In this document: piece after piece, positions 16,887 to 26,942 of the stretch | Position numbering within the stretch: the stretch's first letter is position 1 | Layout: each line of letters opens with the position of its first letter | DNA from: Caulobacteraceae bacterium | GTDB taxonomy: Bacteria > Pseudomonadota > Alphaproteobacteria > Caulobacterales > Caulobacteraceae | Direction of reading: 5' to 3' | Assembly (NCBI GenBank): GCA_947475415.1 | Contig: CANJLH010000019.1 | Location: forward strand, 1 to 62,409 | DNA: 62,409 bases | Made by a program: the position numbers and the translations under genes | The notes under the pieces: model-generated | What the model saw: only the letters and a program-made list of their open reading frames with translations | What the model was told of the DNA's origin: nothing | Databases searched by the model: none

Positions 16887-18743
16887 ATGGGACGGATTTT
16901 GGCGCTAGCCTTATGCCTGATCGCCGCAACGTTGATCGCCTGGCTGGGCGAACGTCCGCCCGCAGATCCGGCTGGCGCAATGGCGCCAGCGCTGTTGGCT
17001 TTCTCCACCAGCGCCGCCTTCACTGACGTCCAGGCCATCGCCCGCGCGCCGCACCCGATCGGCGCTCCGGCCAACGCGGCGGTGCGTGATCACCTGCTGC
17101 GCCGGATGACCGCGCTGGGGCTTTCACCGCGGGTGCGGTCGAGCGAGGCTGCGCCGGCTGCCCAGTCCCTCATCGGGCGCCTGCCCGGACGCGACCCCAA
17201 CCTGCCCGCCGTCGCGGTCATGGCCCACTACGACAGCGTCCCTGCCGGCCCAGGCGCGTCGGACGATGGCGCCGGGGTCGCCGCCGCCCTGGAGGTCGCG
17301 CGCGCGCTCCAAGCCGGCGGCGTCACCCGACGTGACCTGCTCGTCATCCTCACCGACGGTGAGGAGGCGGGCCTAATTGGCGCGAAGGATGTATTCGCTC
17401 ATGATCCCGTGGCGCGGCGCATCGGATTCCTGGTCAATCTGGAGGCCCGCGGCAGTGGCGGCCGCGCGCGGATGTTCCAGACCGGCCCCGACAACGGTGA
17501 GACCATCACCCTGTTCGCCCGCGCCGTTCGCAGCCCCAGCGCAGCGTCGCTGGCGGCTTTCGTCTATGAATTCATGCCCAACGACACCGACTTCACCATA
17601 TCGCGCCGGGCCGGCGTGGCGGGGGTCAATCTCGCCTTCATCGACGGTCCGTTCGACTATCATTCCGCCACCGACACCGCCGCAAACCTGGACCGAGGCG
17701 CATTGCGCGACCTTGGCGAACAGGCTCTGGCGGTGACGCGCGCCGCCGCCGACGCGCCAGTTCTGCCGCGGCCCAGCGAACCTTTTGCGTTCCATCAGCT
17801 TCCTGCCGGAGGGCCTCTGATCGCCTATCCCGCGCGCTGGGGCTGGAGCCTGATCGCGGCGGCGGCGGGAATGCTGGTTCTGGCCGCCGCACGGTCCCGC
17901 CACGCCGGCGCCCTGACGGGCGCCGATGTGGCTCGCGGAGTCGCGGCCGCTGCATTCCTGATCATCGGCGGCGCAGTGGTCCTCCACGCCGCGCGCATCG
18001 TTGCCGGCCAGGGGCTCGGCCGCACCGCCCTGCATCACCTCAACGCCCAGGCCGGTCGCTATGAAGCCGCGCTGGTCCTGCTGGCGCTTGGCGTCCTGCT
18101 CTACGTCCCTGCGGAGCTCGCCCGCGGCCGGCGCGGCGTCGCCAGCGCGCCGCTGATCGCCGGCGGCGTCATCTGGGCGATCGCCGGATTCGAGCCCGTG
18201 GGCGCGGGACTCGCCGCCGTGGCGGTGATCTTGGCCCTGGCCTGTTTCCGCCGGCCCACCGCCGCAAGCGGCGCCTGGCTGGGCGTGCTCCTGGTCCTCC
18301 TTGTCCTTGCAATCGGCGTCCAGTGGTTCGCCCCGCCCGCAGCCCTGGCGCTCACCTGGCCGCTGCTGATGGGATCCGGCCTGGCCGCAATCTCAGGGCT
18401 ATGGACCCGCAGGACCTGGCCCGTGCGCCTGTTGACAATGGGCGGCGTGACCCTCGGCCTCGCCTGGGTGGGAGGACTGGTCCACGGGCTTTTTCTGGGG
18501 ATCGACGCGCCGGCGCTGCTGGCGGCGCCGATTCTGCTGGCCGCCGCCATGGCCTGGCCGCTGGTTCAACCGGACAAGGGCGCGCTCGGCACGCCGTTCA
18601 CCGCCGTGATCATCCTGCTGACGGGCGCCGCGCTAACCCTGGGCGTTCGCCTGCATGAACCCTGGAGCGCGCGATATCCGATCACCGCCCATGATGCGTC
18701 CCGGCTGACGGCGCCCGCCCAATCGGCTATGAAGGCCCCATGA
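16887..18743 (+). CDS. M28-family zinc peptidase with C-terminal membrane region
   Basis: A 618-residue protein with an N-terminal membrane anchor (residues 3-20), then an M28 aminopeptidase domain whose metal and catalytic motifs are all present: AHYDSVP (first zinc His and Asp), [10 protein letters not shown] (bridging Asp), TDGEEAGL (general-base Glu), VNLEARG and DYHSATDT (last zinc His). From about residue 310 to the end come eight or nine hydrophobic helices. This architecture resembles Fxna/ERMP1-like membrane M28 peptidases. The peptidase domain should face the periplasm. The stop overlaps the arsC start by 4 bp (ATGA). Confidence 0.88.
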   Translation: MGRILALALCLIAATLIAWLGERPPADPAGAMAPALLAFSTSAAFTDVQAIARAPHPIGAPANAAVRDHLLRRMTALGLSPRVRSSEAAPAAQSLIGRLPGRDPNLPAVAVMAHYDSVPAGPGASDDGAGVAAALEVARALQAGGVTRRDLLVILTDGEEAGLIGAKDVFAHDPVARRIGFLVNLEARGSGGRARMFQTGPDNGETITLFARAVRSPSAASLAAFVYEFMPNDTDFTISRRAGVAGVNLAFIDGPFDYHSATDTAANLDRGALRDLGEQALAVTRAAADAPVLPRPSEPFAFHQLPAGGPLIAYPARWGWSLIAAAAGMLVLAAARSRHAGALTGADVARGVAAAAFLIIGGAVVLHAARIVAGQGLGRTALHHLNAQAGRYEAALVLLALGVLLYVPAELARGRRGVASAPLIAGGVIWAIAGFEPVGAGLAAVAVILALACFRRPTAASGAWLGVLLVLLVLAIGVQWFAPPAALALTWPLLMGSGLAAISGLWTRRTWPVRLLTMGGVTLGLAWVGGLVHGLFLGIDAPALLAAPILLAAAMAWPLVQPDKGALGTPFTAVIILLTGAALTLGVRLHEPWSARYPITAHDASRLTAPAQSAMKAP

Positions 18744-19090
18744 GCGACGTCATCATCTATCACAACCCCGGCTGCAGCACCTCCCGCAACGCCCTGGCCC
18801 TGCTGCGCGACAAGGGCCTTAAGCCGAAGGTGGTGGAGTATCTGAAGACCGGCTGGACCAAACCCCAGCTGGAAGGTTTGCTGAAGACCATGGGCGTTCC
18901 CGCCCGCGACATCCTGCGCACCCGCGGCGGACGCGCCGAGGAATTGGGGCTCACCGCGCCCGACGTCGCCGACGCAAGGATCATCGCGGCCATGCTCGAT
19001 GAACCGGTGCTGGTCGAGCGCCCAATTGTCACGACGTCCAAGGGCGCAGTGCTCTGCCGTCCGTTGGAACGGCTGAACGAAGTGCTCTGA
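18740..19090 (+). CDS. arsC: ArsC-family reductase (arsenate reductase, glutaredoxin type)
   Basis: A 116-residue protein with the ArsC motif HNPGCSTSRNAL (catalytic Cys12) and the arginines RTRGG (about residue 59) and ERPIV (about residue 93) that bind the oxyanion. By family knowledge it reduces arsenate to arsenite with glutathione/glutaredoxin. No arsR, arsB or acr3 is nearby, so it stands alone as in many alphaproteobacteria. It is coupled to the M28 peptidase gene by a 4-bp overlap. Confidence 0.92.
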   Translation: MSDVIIYHNPGCSTSRNALALLRDKGLKPKVVEYLKTGWTKPQLEGLLKTMGVPARDILRTRGGRAEELGLTAPDVADARIIAAMLDEPVLVERPIVTTSKGAVLCRPLERLNEVL

Positions 19091-19236
19091 TCGGCGTGCG
19101 GCAGATCGTCCCCGCGGCGTCTGGCAACTTTGTATTAACCATAATCAACCAGCATCATCCGCGCCCGCGTCGGTGTTGAATCGCCTGCGCACCCCTCGCT
19201 AGACGCCTGAAAGTGCGTCACTTTCCGAGGTATGCG

Positions 19237-20577
19237 ATGCAAGAGTTCGACCCACGCGTCCGCACCATCCGCCTTACGCCGATCGTGCTGCTGGGCGCCT
19301 GTGGTCTGCTGGCCCTGCCGTTAGGCTGGAAACTCGGCCGCGATCGCGCCGAGGCCGCCCCGCGCCTGGATGCCGCCGCCATCTCAGCTTTACAGCACAA
19401 CGCCTTCACCGACGCCGAGGCGCAACCCGGATTTGCGCGGCCGGAGCATGTGCCGGTCAAGGTGCAGCCCGGCGAGACGCTGCAGGCGGCGGTGGGCCGC
19501 GCCGGAGTCGATGAGGACGACGCCCGGCTCGCTGTCGAAACCCTGGGCGAAGTGATGGACAGCGCCGACGTGCAGGCGGGCCTGGCCTTCGACGCCGCCA
19601 TCGCCCACCCCCGCGGCCGCCGCGGCCCGGCGCGGCTGATCGGACTTTCGCTGCGCACCGGGCCGTCAACCGCCCTGACCCTGTCTCGAACCTTCGACGG
19701 CGCGCTGCGCCTGCGTGAACTTGACGAGCAGGTAAGAGACGAAATCACCGTCGCATCCGGCGCCGTGGAGGGGTCCATCTACGCGAGCGCCGCGCGCCTC
19801 GGCGCCACGCCGGCGGTCACCGCCGAAGTGGTCAAGCTGTTCGCCCACAAGCTCGATTTCGAACGCGACATCCGGCGCGGCGACAATTTCACCCTCGTGT
19901 TCGACCGGAAGGTCACTGAGAGCGGCCGCACAGTGGCCGTGGGCGAACTGGAGTACGCCGAGCTGCGCGGCGTGCGCGTCTACCGCTTCCAGCGCCCCGA
20001 CGGCGAGGTCGACTACCTCGATGCGACCGGCAAGGCGATCAAGGGGTTCCTGCTGCGAACGCCGGTGGACGGAGCGCGGGTGACCTCGACCTTCGGCATG
20101 CGCCGCCACCCGGTGCTGGGCTTTAACCGCGCGCACCAGGGCGTCGACTTCGGCGCCGGGACCGGCACGCCGATCCTCGCCGCCGGCGATGGCGTGGTCG
20201 AAATGGCGGGCCGCTGGGGCGGCTACGGCAACTGGTTGAAGATCAGCCATGGCGGCGGCTGGGACACCGGCTATGGCCACCTTTCCGGCTATGCGGCGGG
20301 CATCCGGCCCGGCATGCGGGTGCGCCAGGGCCAGGTGGTGGGCTATGTGGGTTCGACAGGCCTAACCACCGGCCCTCACCTGCACTATGAGGTCTGGAAG
20401 GACGGCGTGCGGGTCAACCCCATCGGGGCCAGCATTCCCCAGGGGATCGTGCTAACCGGTGACGAACTGGCCACCTTCCGCGCCCGCGTCGCCCAGGTCA
20501 ATGGCCTGATCGCCGAGCGCGCCGGCGACCTCCGGCTGGCGGAAGCCACCATCCAGAGCGCCGGCCTTCGACGGTAA
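19237..20577 (+). CDS. M23-family metallopeptidase (peptidoglycan hydrolase type)
   Basis: A 446-residue protein with one N-terminal membrane helix (TPIVLLGACGLLALPLGW), a LysM-like segment beginning VQPGETLQAAV, a middle beta-rich domain, and a C-terminal LytM/M23 domain with HQGVDFG (zinc His and Asp), GYGHLSGY and HLHYEVW (zinc His). All zinc ligands are present, so it should be an active endopeptidase for peptidoglycan crosslinks. I chose ATG 19237, with CCGAGG upstream; a GTG at 19213 is in frame. It converges on the alcohol dehydrogenase gene. Confidence 0.9.
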   Translation: MQEFDPRVRTIRLTPIVLLGACGLLALPLGWKLGRDRAEAAPRLDAAAISALQHNAFTDAEAQPGFARPEHVPVKVQPGETLQAAVGRAGVDEDDARLAVETLGEVMDSADVQAGLAFDAAIAHPRGRRGPARLIGLSLRTGPSTALTLSRTFDGALRLRELDEQVRDEITVASGAVEGSIYASAARLGATPAVTAEVVKLFAHKLDFERDIRRGDNFTLVFDRKVTESGRTVAVGELEYAELRGVRVYRFQRPDGEVDYLDATGKAIKGFLLRTPVDGARVTSTFGMRRHPVLGFNRAHQGVDFGAGTGTPILAAGDGVVEMAGRWGGYGNWLKISHGGGWDTGYGHLSGYAAGIRPGMRVRQGQVVGYVGSTGLTTGPHLHYEVWKDGVRVNPIGASIPQGIVLTGDELATFRARVAQVNGLIAERAGDLRLAEATIQSAGLRR

Positions 20578-20591
20578 GGTCCGCGGGTTCC

Positions 20592-21677
20592 CTAAGAATC
20601 GAACACGATCACCGACCGGGCGATCGACCCGGTCTTCATCTCTGCGAAAGCCTCGTTGATCTGATCGAGCTTGATCCGACGCGAGATCATCTGGTCGAGC
20701 TTCAGCTTGCCGGCCATGTACATGTCCACCAGCCTGGGCATGTCCACCGGGAAGCGGTTGGAGCCCATCTGCGAGCCCTGGATGCGCTTTTCGTCCAGAA
20801 AGGCTGCGCCCATCAGGCTGATCGACTGGCCGATGGGGATCATTCCGATGATGTTGGCCGTGCCCCCCCGGCGCAGCATGGTGAAGCATTGTTCGGCGGT
20901 TTTTGTGGTCCCCACGGCTTCGAAGCTGTGCTGCACCCCGCCGCTGGTCATCGCCTTGACCTTCTTGACCACGTCCGGCTCCGAGGCGTCCAGGAAGTCG
21001 GTGGCGCCGAACTCCATGGCAAGGTTCTGCTTGGCCGTGCCCATGTCGATGGCGATGATCCGCCCGGCCCCGGCGATAGCCGCGCCGTTCACCGCCGCCA
21101 GGCCCACGCCGCCCAGGCCCACCACGGCGACGGTCTCGCCTGGTCGCACCCGCGAAGTATGGATCGCCGCGCCCACGCCGGTCATCACCCCGCAGCCGAT
21201 CAGGGCCGCGCGGTCCAGAGGCATGTCCTTGCGGATCGCCACGCAGGCATGCTCATGCACCAGCATCTGCTCGGCGAAGGCCGACAGGTTCAGGTACTGC
21301 TGCAAGGCGGCGCCGTTCTGCGACAGCCGCGGCGCGGCGTCGGCCTTGCGCTTGGTGTCGGGTGAGACGCACAGGCTCATGTGGTCGGTGAGGCAGAACT
21401 CGCAATGACCGCAATAGGCCGACAGGCAGGCGATCACATGGTCGCCCGGCTTCACCAGGCTGACCTCAGAGCCCACCGCCTCGACCACGCCCGCAGCCTC
21501 GTGGCCCAGCACCTGCGGCAGCGCCAAGGGATAGGAACCCTCCATGAAGTGCAGGTCCGAGTGGCAGACCCCGGCCGCGGCGGTGCGGATCAGCACTTCC
21601 CGCGGACCTGGTTTGTCGATCTGCACGTCCTCGATCTGAAGCGGCTGACCCACTTCGCGCATCATGGCGGCCTTCAT
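20592..21677 (-). CDS. Zinc-dependent alcohol dehydrogenase (MDR family)
   Basis: A 361-residue class III-like medium-chain dehydrogenase. Catalytic zinc ligands are in GVCHSDLHFMEG and GHEAAG; the structural zinc tetrad is CGHCEFCLTDHMSLC; the NAD-binding motif is GLGGVGLAAV, preceded by GCGVMTGVGA. It resembles the proteobacterial group that oxidises alcohols or S-hydroxymethyl adducts. The downstream-strand neighbour (228 bp away) is an acyl-CoA ligase on the same strand, suggesting fatty alcohol or aldehyde metabolism, but that is inference. Confidence 0.88.
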   Translation of the reverse strand: MKAAMMREVGQPLQIEDVQIDKPGPREVLIRTAAAGVCHSDLHFMEGSYPLALPQVLGHEAAGVVEAVGSEVSLVKPGDHVIACLSAYCGHCEFCLTDHMSLCVSPDTKRKADAAPRLSQNGAALQQYLNLSAFAEQMLVHEHACVAIRKDMPLDRAALIGCGVMTGVGAAIHTSRVRPGETVAVVGLGGVGLAAVNGAAIAGAGRIIAIDMGTAKQNLAMEFGATDFLDASEPDVVKKVKAMTSGGVQHSFEAVGTTKTAEQCFTMLRRGGTANIIGMIPIGQSISLMGAAFLDEKRIQGSQMGSNRFPVDMPRLVDMYMAGKLKLDQMISRRIKLDQINEAFAEMKTGSIARSVIVFDS

Positions 21678-21759
21678 GGCGTTCCATCCCTGGTTTCATC
21701 GCCCGCACGCCGGGCCGGTTCAGCCCAAAGCCTTAGCGCTGACGGGTTCGGCGGGCCAA

Positions 21760-21789
21760 GGGGTTTTCCGATCGGCTCCAAAAAACCCC
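21760..21789 (-). terminator. Possible terminator after the acyl-CoA ligase gene
   Basis: Inverted repeat GGGGTTTT/AAAACCCC with a 14-nt loop. It lies in the 228-bp gap downstream of the acyl-CoA ligase stop and upstream of the alcohol dehydrogenase start. On the minus strand the left arm carries a T run. The stem is short and half A-T, so the call is tentative. Confidence 0.35.
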
Positions 21790-21905
21790 ATCGCGACGCC
21801 TGTGTCTACGCACCCACCCCACGTCAATTCCGGTCGCATCCAAGGTGCATGGGATTGATCCTCGAAAAATTGAAACCCGGGGCCGATTTTCACCCCCGCG
21901 CCCAA

Positions 21906-23516
21906 TCAGCCTCCCGCCAACCCGTCCCGCAACTCGCGCTTCAGCACCTTGCCCGTCGGCCCGATGGGCAGGGCGTCCACAATGCGCACCTCGTCGGGAA
22001 CCCACCACTTGGCCACCCGCTCGGTCACATGGGCCTTGAGCTCTAGCGCTGTCGCCGACGCGCCCGGACGCAATACCACCAGCAGCAGAGGCCGCTCGTC
22101 CCACTTGGGGTGCGGCACGCCGATCGCCGCGGCCATGGCCACCGCCGGATGCGTTGAGACGGCGTCCTCCAGGTCGAGGCTGGAGATCCATTCGCCGCCG
22201 GACTTGATCAGGTCCTTGGCCCGGTCGGTGAGCCGCAGGAACCCTTCCCCGTCCAGGGTCCCCAGGTCGCCGGTGTCGAACCAGCCGTCGTCGGTGAAGG
22301 CCTGGGCGCCCTCCCCCTTGAAATAGGCCGAGGCCACCCAGGGGCCGCGCACCTGCAGCCGCCCGGCGCTCTCCCCGTCATGCGGCAGGATCTCGCCCGC
22401 CTCGCCGGTGATCCGCAGGTCCACCCCCCAGACCGCCCGGCCGGCCTTAACCTTGCGCAACGCCGCCGCCTCCGGCGTCTCGCCGGCGTGGCGGGCCAGG
22501 GGCGTATTAGCGACCCCGAGGGGGCTCAGTTCGGTCATTCCCCAAAGTTGGCGCACCTGGCCCATCCCCGCCTCGATCCGCGCGATCAGGGCCGTCGGCG
22601 GCGCCGAGCCCCCCACCGCAACCGTCTTGACGGTCCGGATGCGCTCGCCGGTCTGTTCAAGATGGTCCAACACCCCGACCCAGATAGTCGGCACGCCCAA
22701 CAGGAATGTGGCGCCCTCGGCGATGATCAGTTCGGCGACGCTCGGCCCGTCCAGGGCCCGGCCCGGCAGCACCAGCTTGGCGCCCACCATCGGCGCGGCG
22801 TAGGGCGTGCCCCAGGCGTTGGCGTGGTACATCTGGGCGCAGGGCAACACCACGTCCCGTGCCGACAGGTCGAAGGCGTTGGGCGCCACCAGCGCCAGGC
22901 TGTGCAGCACCAGGGAGCGGTGACCGTAGAGTACGCCCTTCGGATTACCCGTGGTGCCCGACGTGTAACAGAGCGCGCAGGCCTGCCGCTCATCCAGCTC
23001 CGGCCAGTCAAAGCTCTCCGGTTGGGCCGCCGCCAGAGTCTCATAGACCAGCGTCCCCACCGGCGCCGAGGCCGGCGCATCGCCTTCGGCGCACATGGCC
23101 ACGAAGGTCTTCACCATCGGCATCCGGCCCGCCAGTTCCGCCACCAGGTCGGCGAAGCTCAGATCGAAGAACAGCACGGTGTCCTCGGCATGGTTGGCCA
23201 CCCAGGCCACCTGGTCCGGGTGCAGCCGCGGATTGATGGTGTGCAGCACCGCCCCGATGCCGGACACCGCATAGTAGAGTTCGAAGTGCCGGTAGGTGCT
23301 CCAGGCCAGCGTCGCCACCCGGTCGCCCGGCTTCACCCCCATCGCCTTGAGCGCATTGGCCATCCGCTTGGACCGCGTCAGCGCCTGGGCGTAGCCATAC
23401 CGATGAATTGGCCCCTCCACCGTACGCGTGACGATCTCGGTGTCCGGATGGTAAGCCGCCGCATACTCCAGGATCGACGGCAGGGTCAGCGCCCGGTCCA
23501 TCATCAAGGCCTGCAT
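21906..23516 (-). CDS. Long/medium-chain acyl-CoA synthetase (AMP-forming)
   Basis: A 536-residue ANL-superfamily ligase. The AMP/phosphate loop is CYTSGTTGNPKG; further motifs are WGMTELSP, the hinge-region GWFDTGDLG and RLTDRAKDLIKSGGEWIS, and the C-terminal lysine lies in GPTGKVLKREL. It activates a carboxylic acid, probably a medium- or long-chain fatty acid, to its CoA thioester. The ATG at 23516 follows GGGGGACGATGAC; the longer frame upstream runs back through the next gene. Confidence 0.92.
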   Translation of the reverse strand: MQALMMDRALTLPSILEYAAAYHPDTEIVTRTVEGPIHRYGYAQALTRSKRMANALKAMGVKPGDRVATLAWSTYRHFELYYAVSGIGAVLHTINPRLHPDQVAWVANHAEDTVLFFDLSFADLVAELAGRMPMVKTFVAMCAEGDAPASAPVGTLVYETLAAAQPESFDWPELDERQACALCYTSGTTGNPKGVLYGHRSLVLHSLALVAPNAFDLSARDVVLPCAQMYHANAWGTPYAAPMVGAKLVLPGRALDGPSVAELIIAEGATFLLGVPTIWVGVLDHLEQTGERIRTVKTVAVGGSAPPTALIARIEAGMGQVRQLWGMTELSPLGVANTPLARHAGETPEAAALRKVKAGRAVWGVDLRITGEAGEILPHDGESAGRLQVRGPWVASAYFKGEGAQAFTDDGWFDTGDLGTLDGEGFLRLTDRAKDLIKSGGEWISSLDLEDAVSTHPAVAMAAAIGVPHPKWDERPLLLVVLRPGASATALELKAHVTERVAKWWVPDEVRIVDALPIGPTGKVLKRELRDGLAGG

Positions 23517-23539
23517 GTCATCGTCCCCCAAGTCTCCGG

Positions 23540-25167
23540 TTAGGCTAGGCGCCCGGCATAGGCGAAGACAAGGCCCGTCAACGAATGGGCCACCGCAACA
23601 TGGAATCGATACCCCTTGGCGTCGGCGAACGTGACCGCTCGGATTTGGGGCGCCGCCCAGTTGGGCAACGGCAATCTCCAGAGGCGCCAACCCGTGAACC
23701 GCCACCTGAAGCCCGCATCGAACACTTCGGCCTCAAGGCAAAACCGGATAGGCCCGAACCCCTCCTCGAACCGGCCTGGATCGCCGACCGACGATAATCT
23801 GGATGTAAAGGAACGCCGCCCAAAGCGGCGCGTCCATATTTCCGTCTGCCCGTGCGGCGCAATCGATACCTCAAGATCGGGATAGTCGCCGGGAGCGGGC
23901 AACCCCAATATTGCGCGCACGGCCGCTGCTGGAAACGATCTCGCGCCCCGCGCCCGGCCTCGCCCTCGAAACGACGCCGGCGCCAATCCTGCGTGCAGCC
24001 GCTGAATCTCTGGCGGTAGCGCGCCTGCCCCGCGGCCCAGCATTCGCATCATCAAACTCGGATCGCTTGGTCGGGCGCGATCGAGGCGCACGTGTATTGG
24101 CAGATGAGCGAGTTGGGAGGTTATCGCCTCGACGCTCAATTGTCCCGCACATGACCGTGCGCCGGACATATCCAGAGTCCCCGACGCCAGTCCCGCCAAG
24201 ATCGCCGCCGCAGGCGCCGCGGGCACATTCGGGCCAGCCCCCGGGTCCGCCCAAATCGCCCAGCGCGCGGCCTCGGGCCTGCCGTCCTCGCCGGCGCCCC
24301 AGGCCTCAGCCACCAGGCCGCCACGATCCGTACCGCAAGCCTCGAACCATTCGCCAACGGTCCGCACCAGGCCTGCCGCCTTGCTGAGATCGCGAACCAT
24401 GCCCAATCGCACCGGCCAGGCGAGGAGCCAAAGTCCGACCTGAAGAGCCGGATTTTCAATCCCGGCCCGAAACAGAGCCTCGTGCGTCGGCGCAAAGCGT
24501 TCTGGCATGAGATCTAGATCAGGTGTTTCGCAAAGGGAGGTCAGACGCACGCCCAACCCGGGGAACGCCGTTGGTGTGAGGTCCCCCCACGCCAACCGCC
24601 ACCGGTGAACACCCGCACTGGCCTCCCCGCGTAGGAAAGTATCGAACGCACGACGGCCAGCCCGCGCGGGGCGCGAGATCCACCGGAAATAGCAACAGCG
24701 ATCCGATCCACTCGGGTCCAGCCATTGGTCATTAAGTCTAGTGCCGCATGGGTCAACGCCGGCGTTGAACTGGCGCCCGTGATGGCCGCCACGCCGGCGC
24801 GGCGCGCGGCGGCATCCAGCGCCGCGGGACACCGCGCGACGAATTCACGACCATCGGCGAGGTCCAAATAGTGTGCGCCGCAGCCGATGGCGGCTTCGGC
24901 CAGACCCAAGTCGCTGGTCTGGAACGGTCCGGCCGCATCGACCACCGCCCAGGGATCCATCGTCTTCAGCCCTAGCGGCGATCGCCGGTCGAACACCACG
25001 GCCTCAGCCCCGAGACGCGCCGCCAACGCCTGCAGCGGTTCGGGTCTGCGCGCCGCGAGCACCAGCTCGAACCGGGAATCGCGCGCCAGGAGCTCCGCCA
25101 GGCGTTCGCCGAACGAGCCTGTGGCGCCCACAAGGACGACGCGCCGCCTCAACGGGCCGCCGCCCAC
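23540..25167 (-). pseudogene. Saccharopine-dehydrogenase-like/DUF4166 protein, split by a frameshift
   Basis: Two minus-strand frames encode one protein. The first (from GTG 25167, VGGGPLRRR) has an NADP-binding Rossmann start (VVLVGATGSFGERLAELL) and VVDAAGPFQTSDLGLAEAA, as in saccharopine-dehydrogenase-like proteins, and loses its family character at about 24585. The second frame takes over there (DLTPTAFPGLGVRLTSLCETPDL) and carries the DUF4166-type C-terminal domain to a stop at 23540. The break sits at a G6 tract on the coding strand (24583-24588). One added G would join the frames through FTGGGWRGGDLTPT and give about 542 residues, the usual size. It is therefore a recent mutation, a phase-variable tract, or a sequencing error. 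It lies 4 bp from FkbM. Confidence 0.8.
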
Positions 25168-25171
25168 CGCT

Positions 25172-25981
25172 TCACGCCGCCATCCGCGCCTTGAACACCC
25201 CATCGGGCAGGCGCGGCGCGCGCGACGGGTGAATGAAGAAATAGTCCTTCCAAGGCAGGTCCGGCACCAGGGTGGTGCGCTCCTCCAGCCGGTCGCCGTT
25301 CACCGCGAACATCCGGTAGCCGCGGGCGCGGAAGGCCTCCACCACCTCAACCGCTGAACCGCCGAACCGGCCCTCAAGCATCGGCGGATGGATCTCGACC
25401 AGCACGTGAGGGTAGTCGCGCTCTATAACGTCACTGGCCCCGGCCAGCGCCTTCTGCTCGGCGCCCTCGATATCCATGCGGATGAAGTCCACCCGCGACA
25501 GGCCCCGTTCGGCGCAATAGCCATCCAGGGTCACCACTGGCGTCACCTGAACTTCGGATCCGCGGTCCTGCAGGTCCGGCCGCACCGGATCGCCGGCTGT
25601 CGGCGCCTCGTCGGCCAGGAAGGCGTAGGCGCGGCCCATCCGTCCGGACGACTTCTTCGGCGTCACCAGCAGCATTTCACCGGCCTGGTCGGAAACCGCC
25701 GCATGCACCGGCGTCACCTGGTCTGAAATGCCGTGCCAGGCCATGCAGGTCTTAAGCACCTCAAAGGCGAAGGCCGAAGGTTCAAAGGCGTGAATCTGGG
25801 CCTTCGGCGCCACGCGGGTCATCACGTACGAATGGCGCCCGTCGCTGGCGCCCACATGCAGGCACACCGGCGCTCCGGACAACAGGTCCGCGAGGTATGG
25901 CGTTTCCGGCTCGTGCTTGGCCCATCTGATGTTGCGTCGCCAGGCCCGGAAGGCGTGGCCGAGGACGCGCAGCGAAGTCAT
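25172..25981 (-). CDS. FkbM-family methyltransferase
   Basis: A 269-residue SAM-dependent methyltransferase. Motif I is VCLHVGASDGRHS, acidic loop HAFEPSAFAF, and the FkbM hallmark DFIRMDIEGAEQKALAG is present, followed by VLVEIHPPML. Family members O-methylate sugars or polyketides; substrate here is unknown. The ATG at 25981 follows GAGAGGAATTCC. It is 26 bp downstream of ubiG on the same strand, so probably co-transcribed with it. Confidence 0.88.
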   Translation of the reverse strand: MTSLRVLGHAFRAWRRNIRWAKHEPETPYLADLLSGAPVCLHVGASDGRHSYVMTRVAPKAQIHAFEPSAFAFEVLKTCMAWHGISDQVTPVHAAVSDQAGEMLLVTPKKSSGRMGRAYAFLADEAPTAGDPVRPDLQDRGSEVQVTPVVTLDGYCAERGLSRVDFIRMDIEGAEQKALAGASDVIERDYPHVLVEIHPPMLEGRFGGSAVEVVEAFRARGYRMFAVNGDRLEERTTLVPDLPWKDYFFIHPSRAPRLPDGVFKARMAA

Positions 25982-26007
25982 GGAATTCCTCTCGGTTACG
26001 ACGCGTA

Positions 26008-26757
26008 TTAGGCCGCGTCGCGCAGCACGGTCATCATATAGTTGACGTCGACGTCCGCGGACTGTCGCCATCGCCCGCTAAGAGGGTCATAGACGACGCC
26101 GAAGGGCCCCTCGATCCGCAGAGGCTCGCCGGCCAGGAACGCCGCAATTTCCGCCGGCTTCAGGAACCTGCGCCAGTCATGGGTGCCGGCCGGCACCCAG
26201 CGCAGGACATATTCGGCGCCGAGCTTGGCCAGCGCCAGCGCCTTCAGCGTGCGGTTCAGCGTCGCCACGACCATTATCCCGCCCGGCGCCACCAGCCGCG
26301 CGCAATCGCGCAGGTAGGCGCCCGGATCGGCGACGTGCTCGATCACCTCCATGTTCAACACCACATCGAAGGGCTTCACCCCCTCAGCCAGCAGCGACTC
26401 CGCCGTCGCCGCGCGATAGTCGACGCCAAGACCCTGCTCCTCGGCGTGGGCGCGCGCGGTGCCGATGTTGCGCTCGGAGGCGTCGACGCCGGTCACTGCA
26501 AACCCAAGCCGCGACATTGGCTCGCAAAGCAGCCCGCCGCCGCATCCGATGTCCAACAGGCGCAGTCCCTCGAACGGCTGTCGCGCCCCACCATCGCGGC
26601 CGAACCGCGCCAGCGCCTGCTCGCGGATGAACATCAACCGCACCGGATTGAACTTGTGCAGCGGCGCGAACTTGCCCCGCGGGTCCCACCATTCCGCGGC
26701 GATGGCGGAAAAGCGGGCGACTTCGGCTGGGTCAATGGAGGATGCGGGCGCGTCCAT
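26008..26757 (-). CDS. ubiG: Ubiquinone biosynthesis O-methyltransferase UbiG
   Basis: A 249-residue UbiG. Key segments: [20 protein letters not shown] and FNPVRL near the N terminus (family signature), SAM motif [22 protein letters not shown], and [18 protein letters not shown] with the membrane-interaction patch, then VPAGTHDW. It performs both O-methylations in ubiquinone synthesis. Divergent from lysC across a 185-bp gap, an arrangement common in alphaproteobacteria. Confidence 0.95.
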   Translation of the reverse strand: MDAPASSIDPAEVARFSAIAAEWWDPRGKFAPLHKFNPVRLMFIREQALARFGRDGGARQPFEGLRLLDIGCGGGLLCEPMSRLGFAVTGVDASERNIGTARAHAEEQGLGVDYRAATAESLLAEGVKPFDVVLNMEVIEHVADPGAYLRDCARLVAPGGIMVVATLNRTLKALALAKLGAEYVLRWVPAGTHDWRRFLKPAEIAAFLAGEPLRIEGPFGVVYDPLSGRWRQSADVDVNYMMTVLRDAA

Positions 26758-26942
26758 GCCGCCCCCTTAGCAGACGTCGATCAGGGGAGCATCCGGATAT
26801 CGAGTCCGGACCGAGCCGCACTCGACCACCCGACGTCCGACGGGTCACAAGCATTTCTGGAGACAAAGCGACATCACAAGAGAATTTGCGCCCGGCCCCG
26901 CCCGCCGTTAGAAGGCGCCTCTCAATTTGGGGACCCTTTCGG

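Noticed and set aside
19131..19146. CtrA-like box ahead of the M23 peptidase gene (TTAA then TCAAC)
   Set aside because: The spacing is six, not seven, and the second half has a mismatch.
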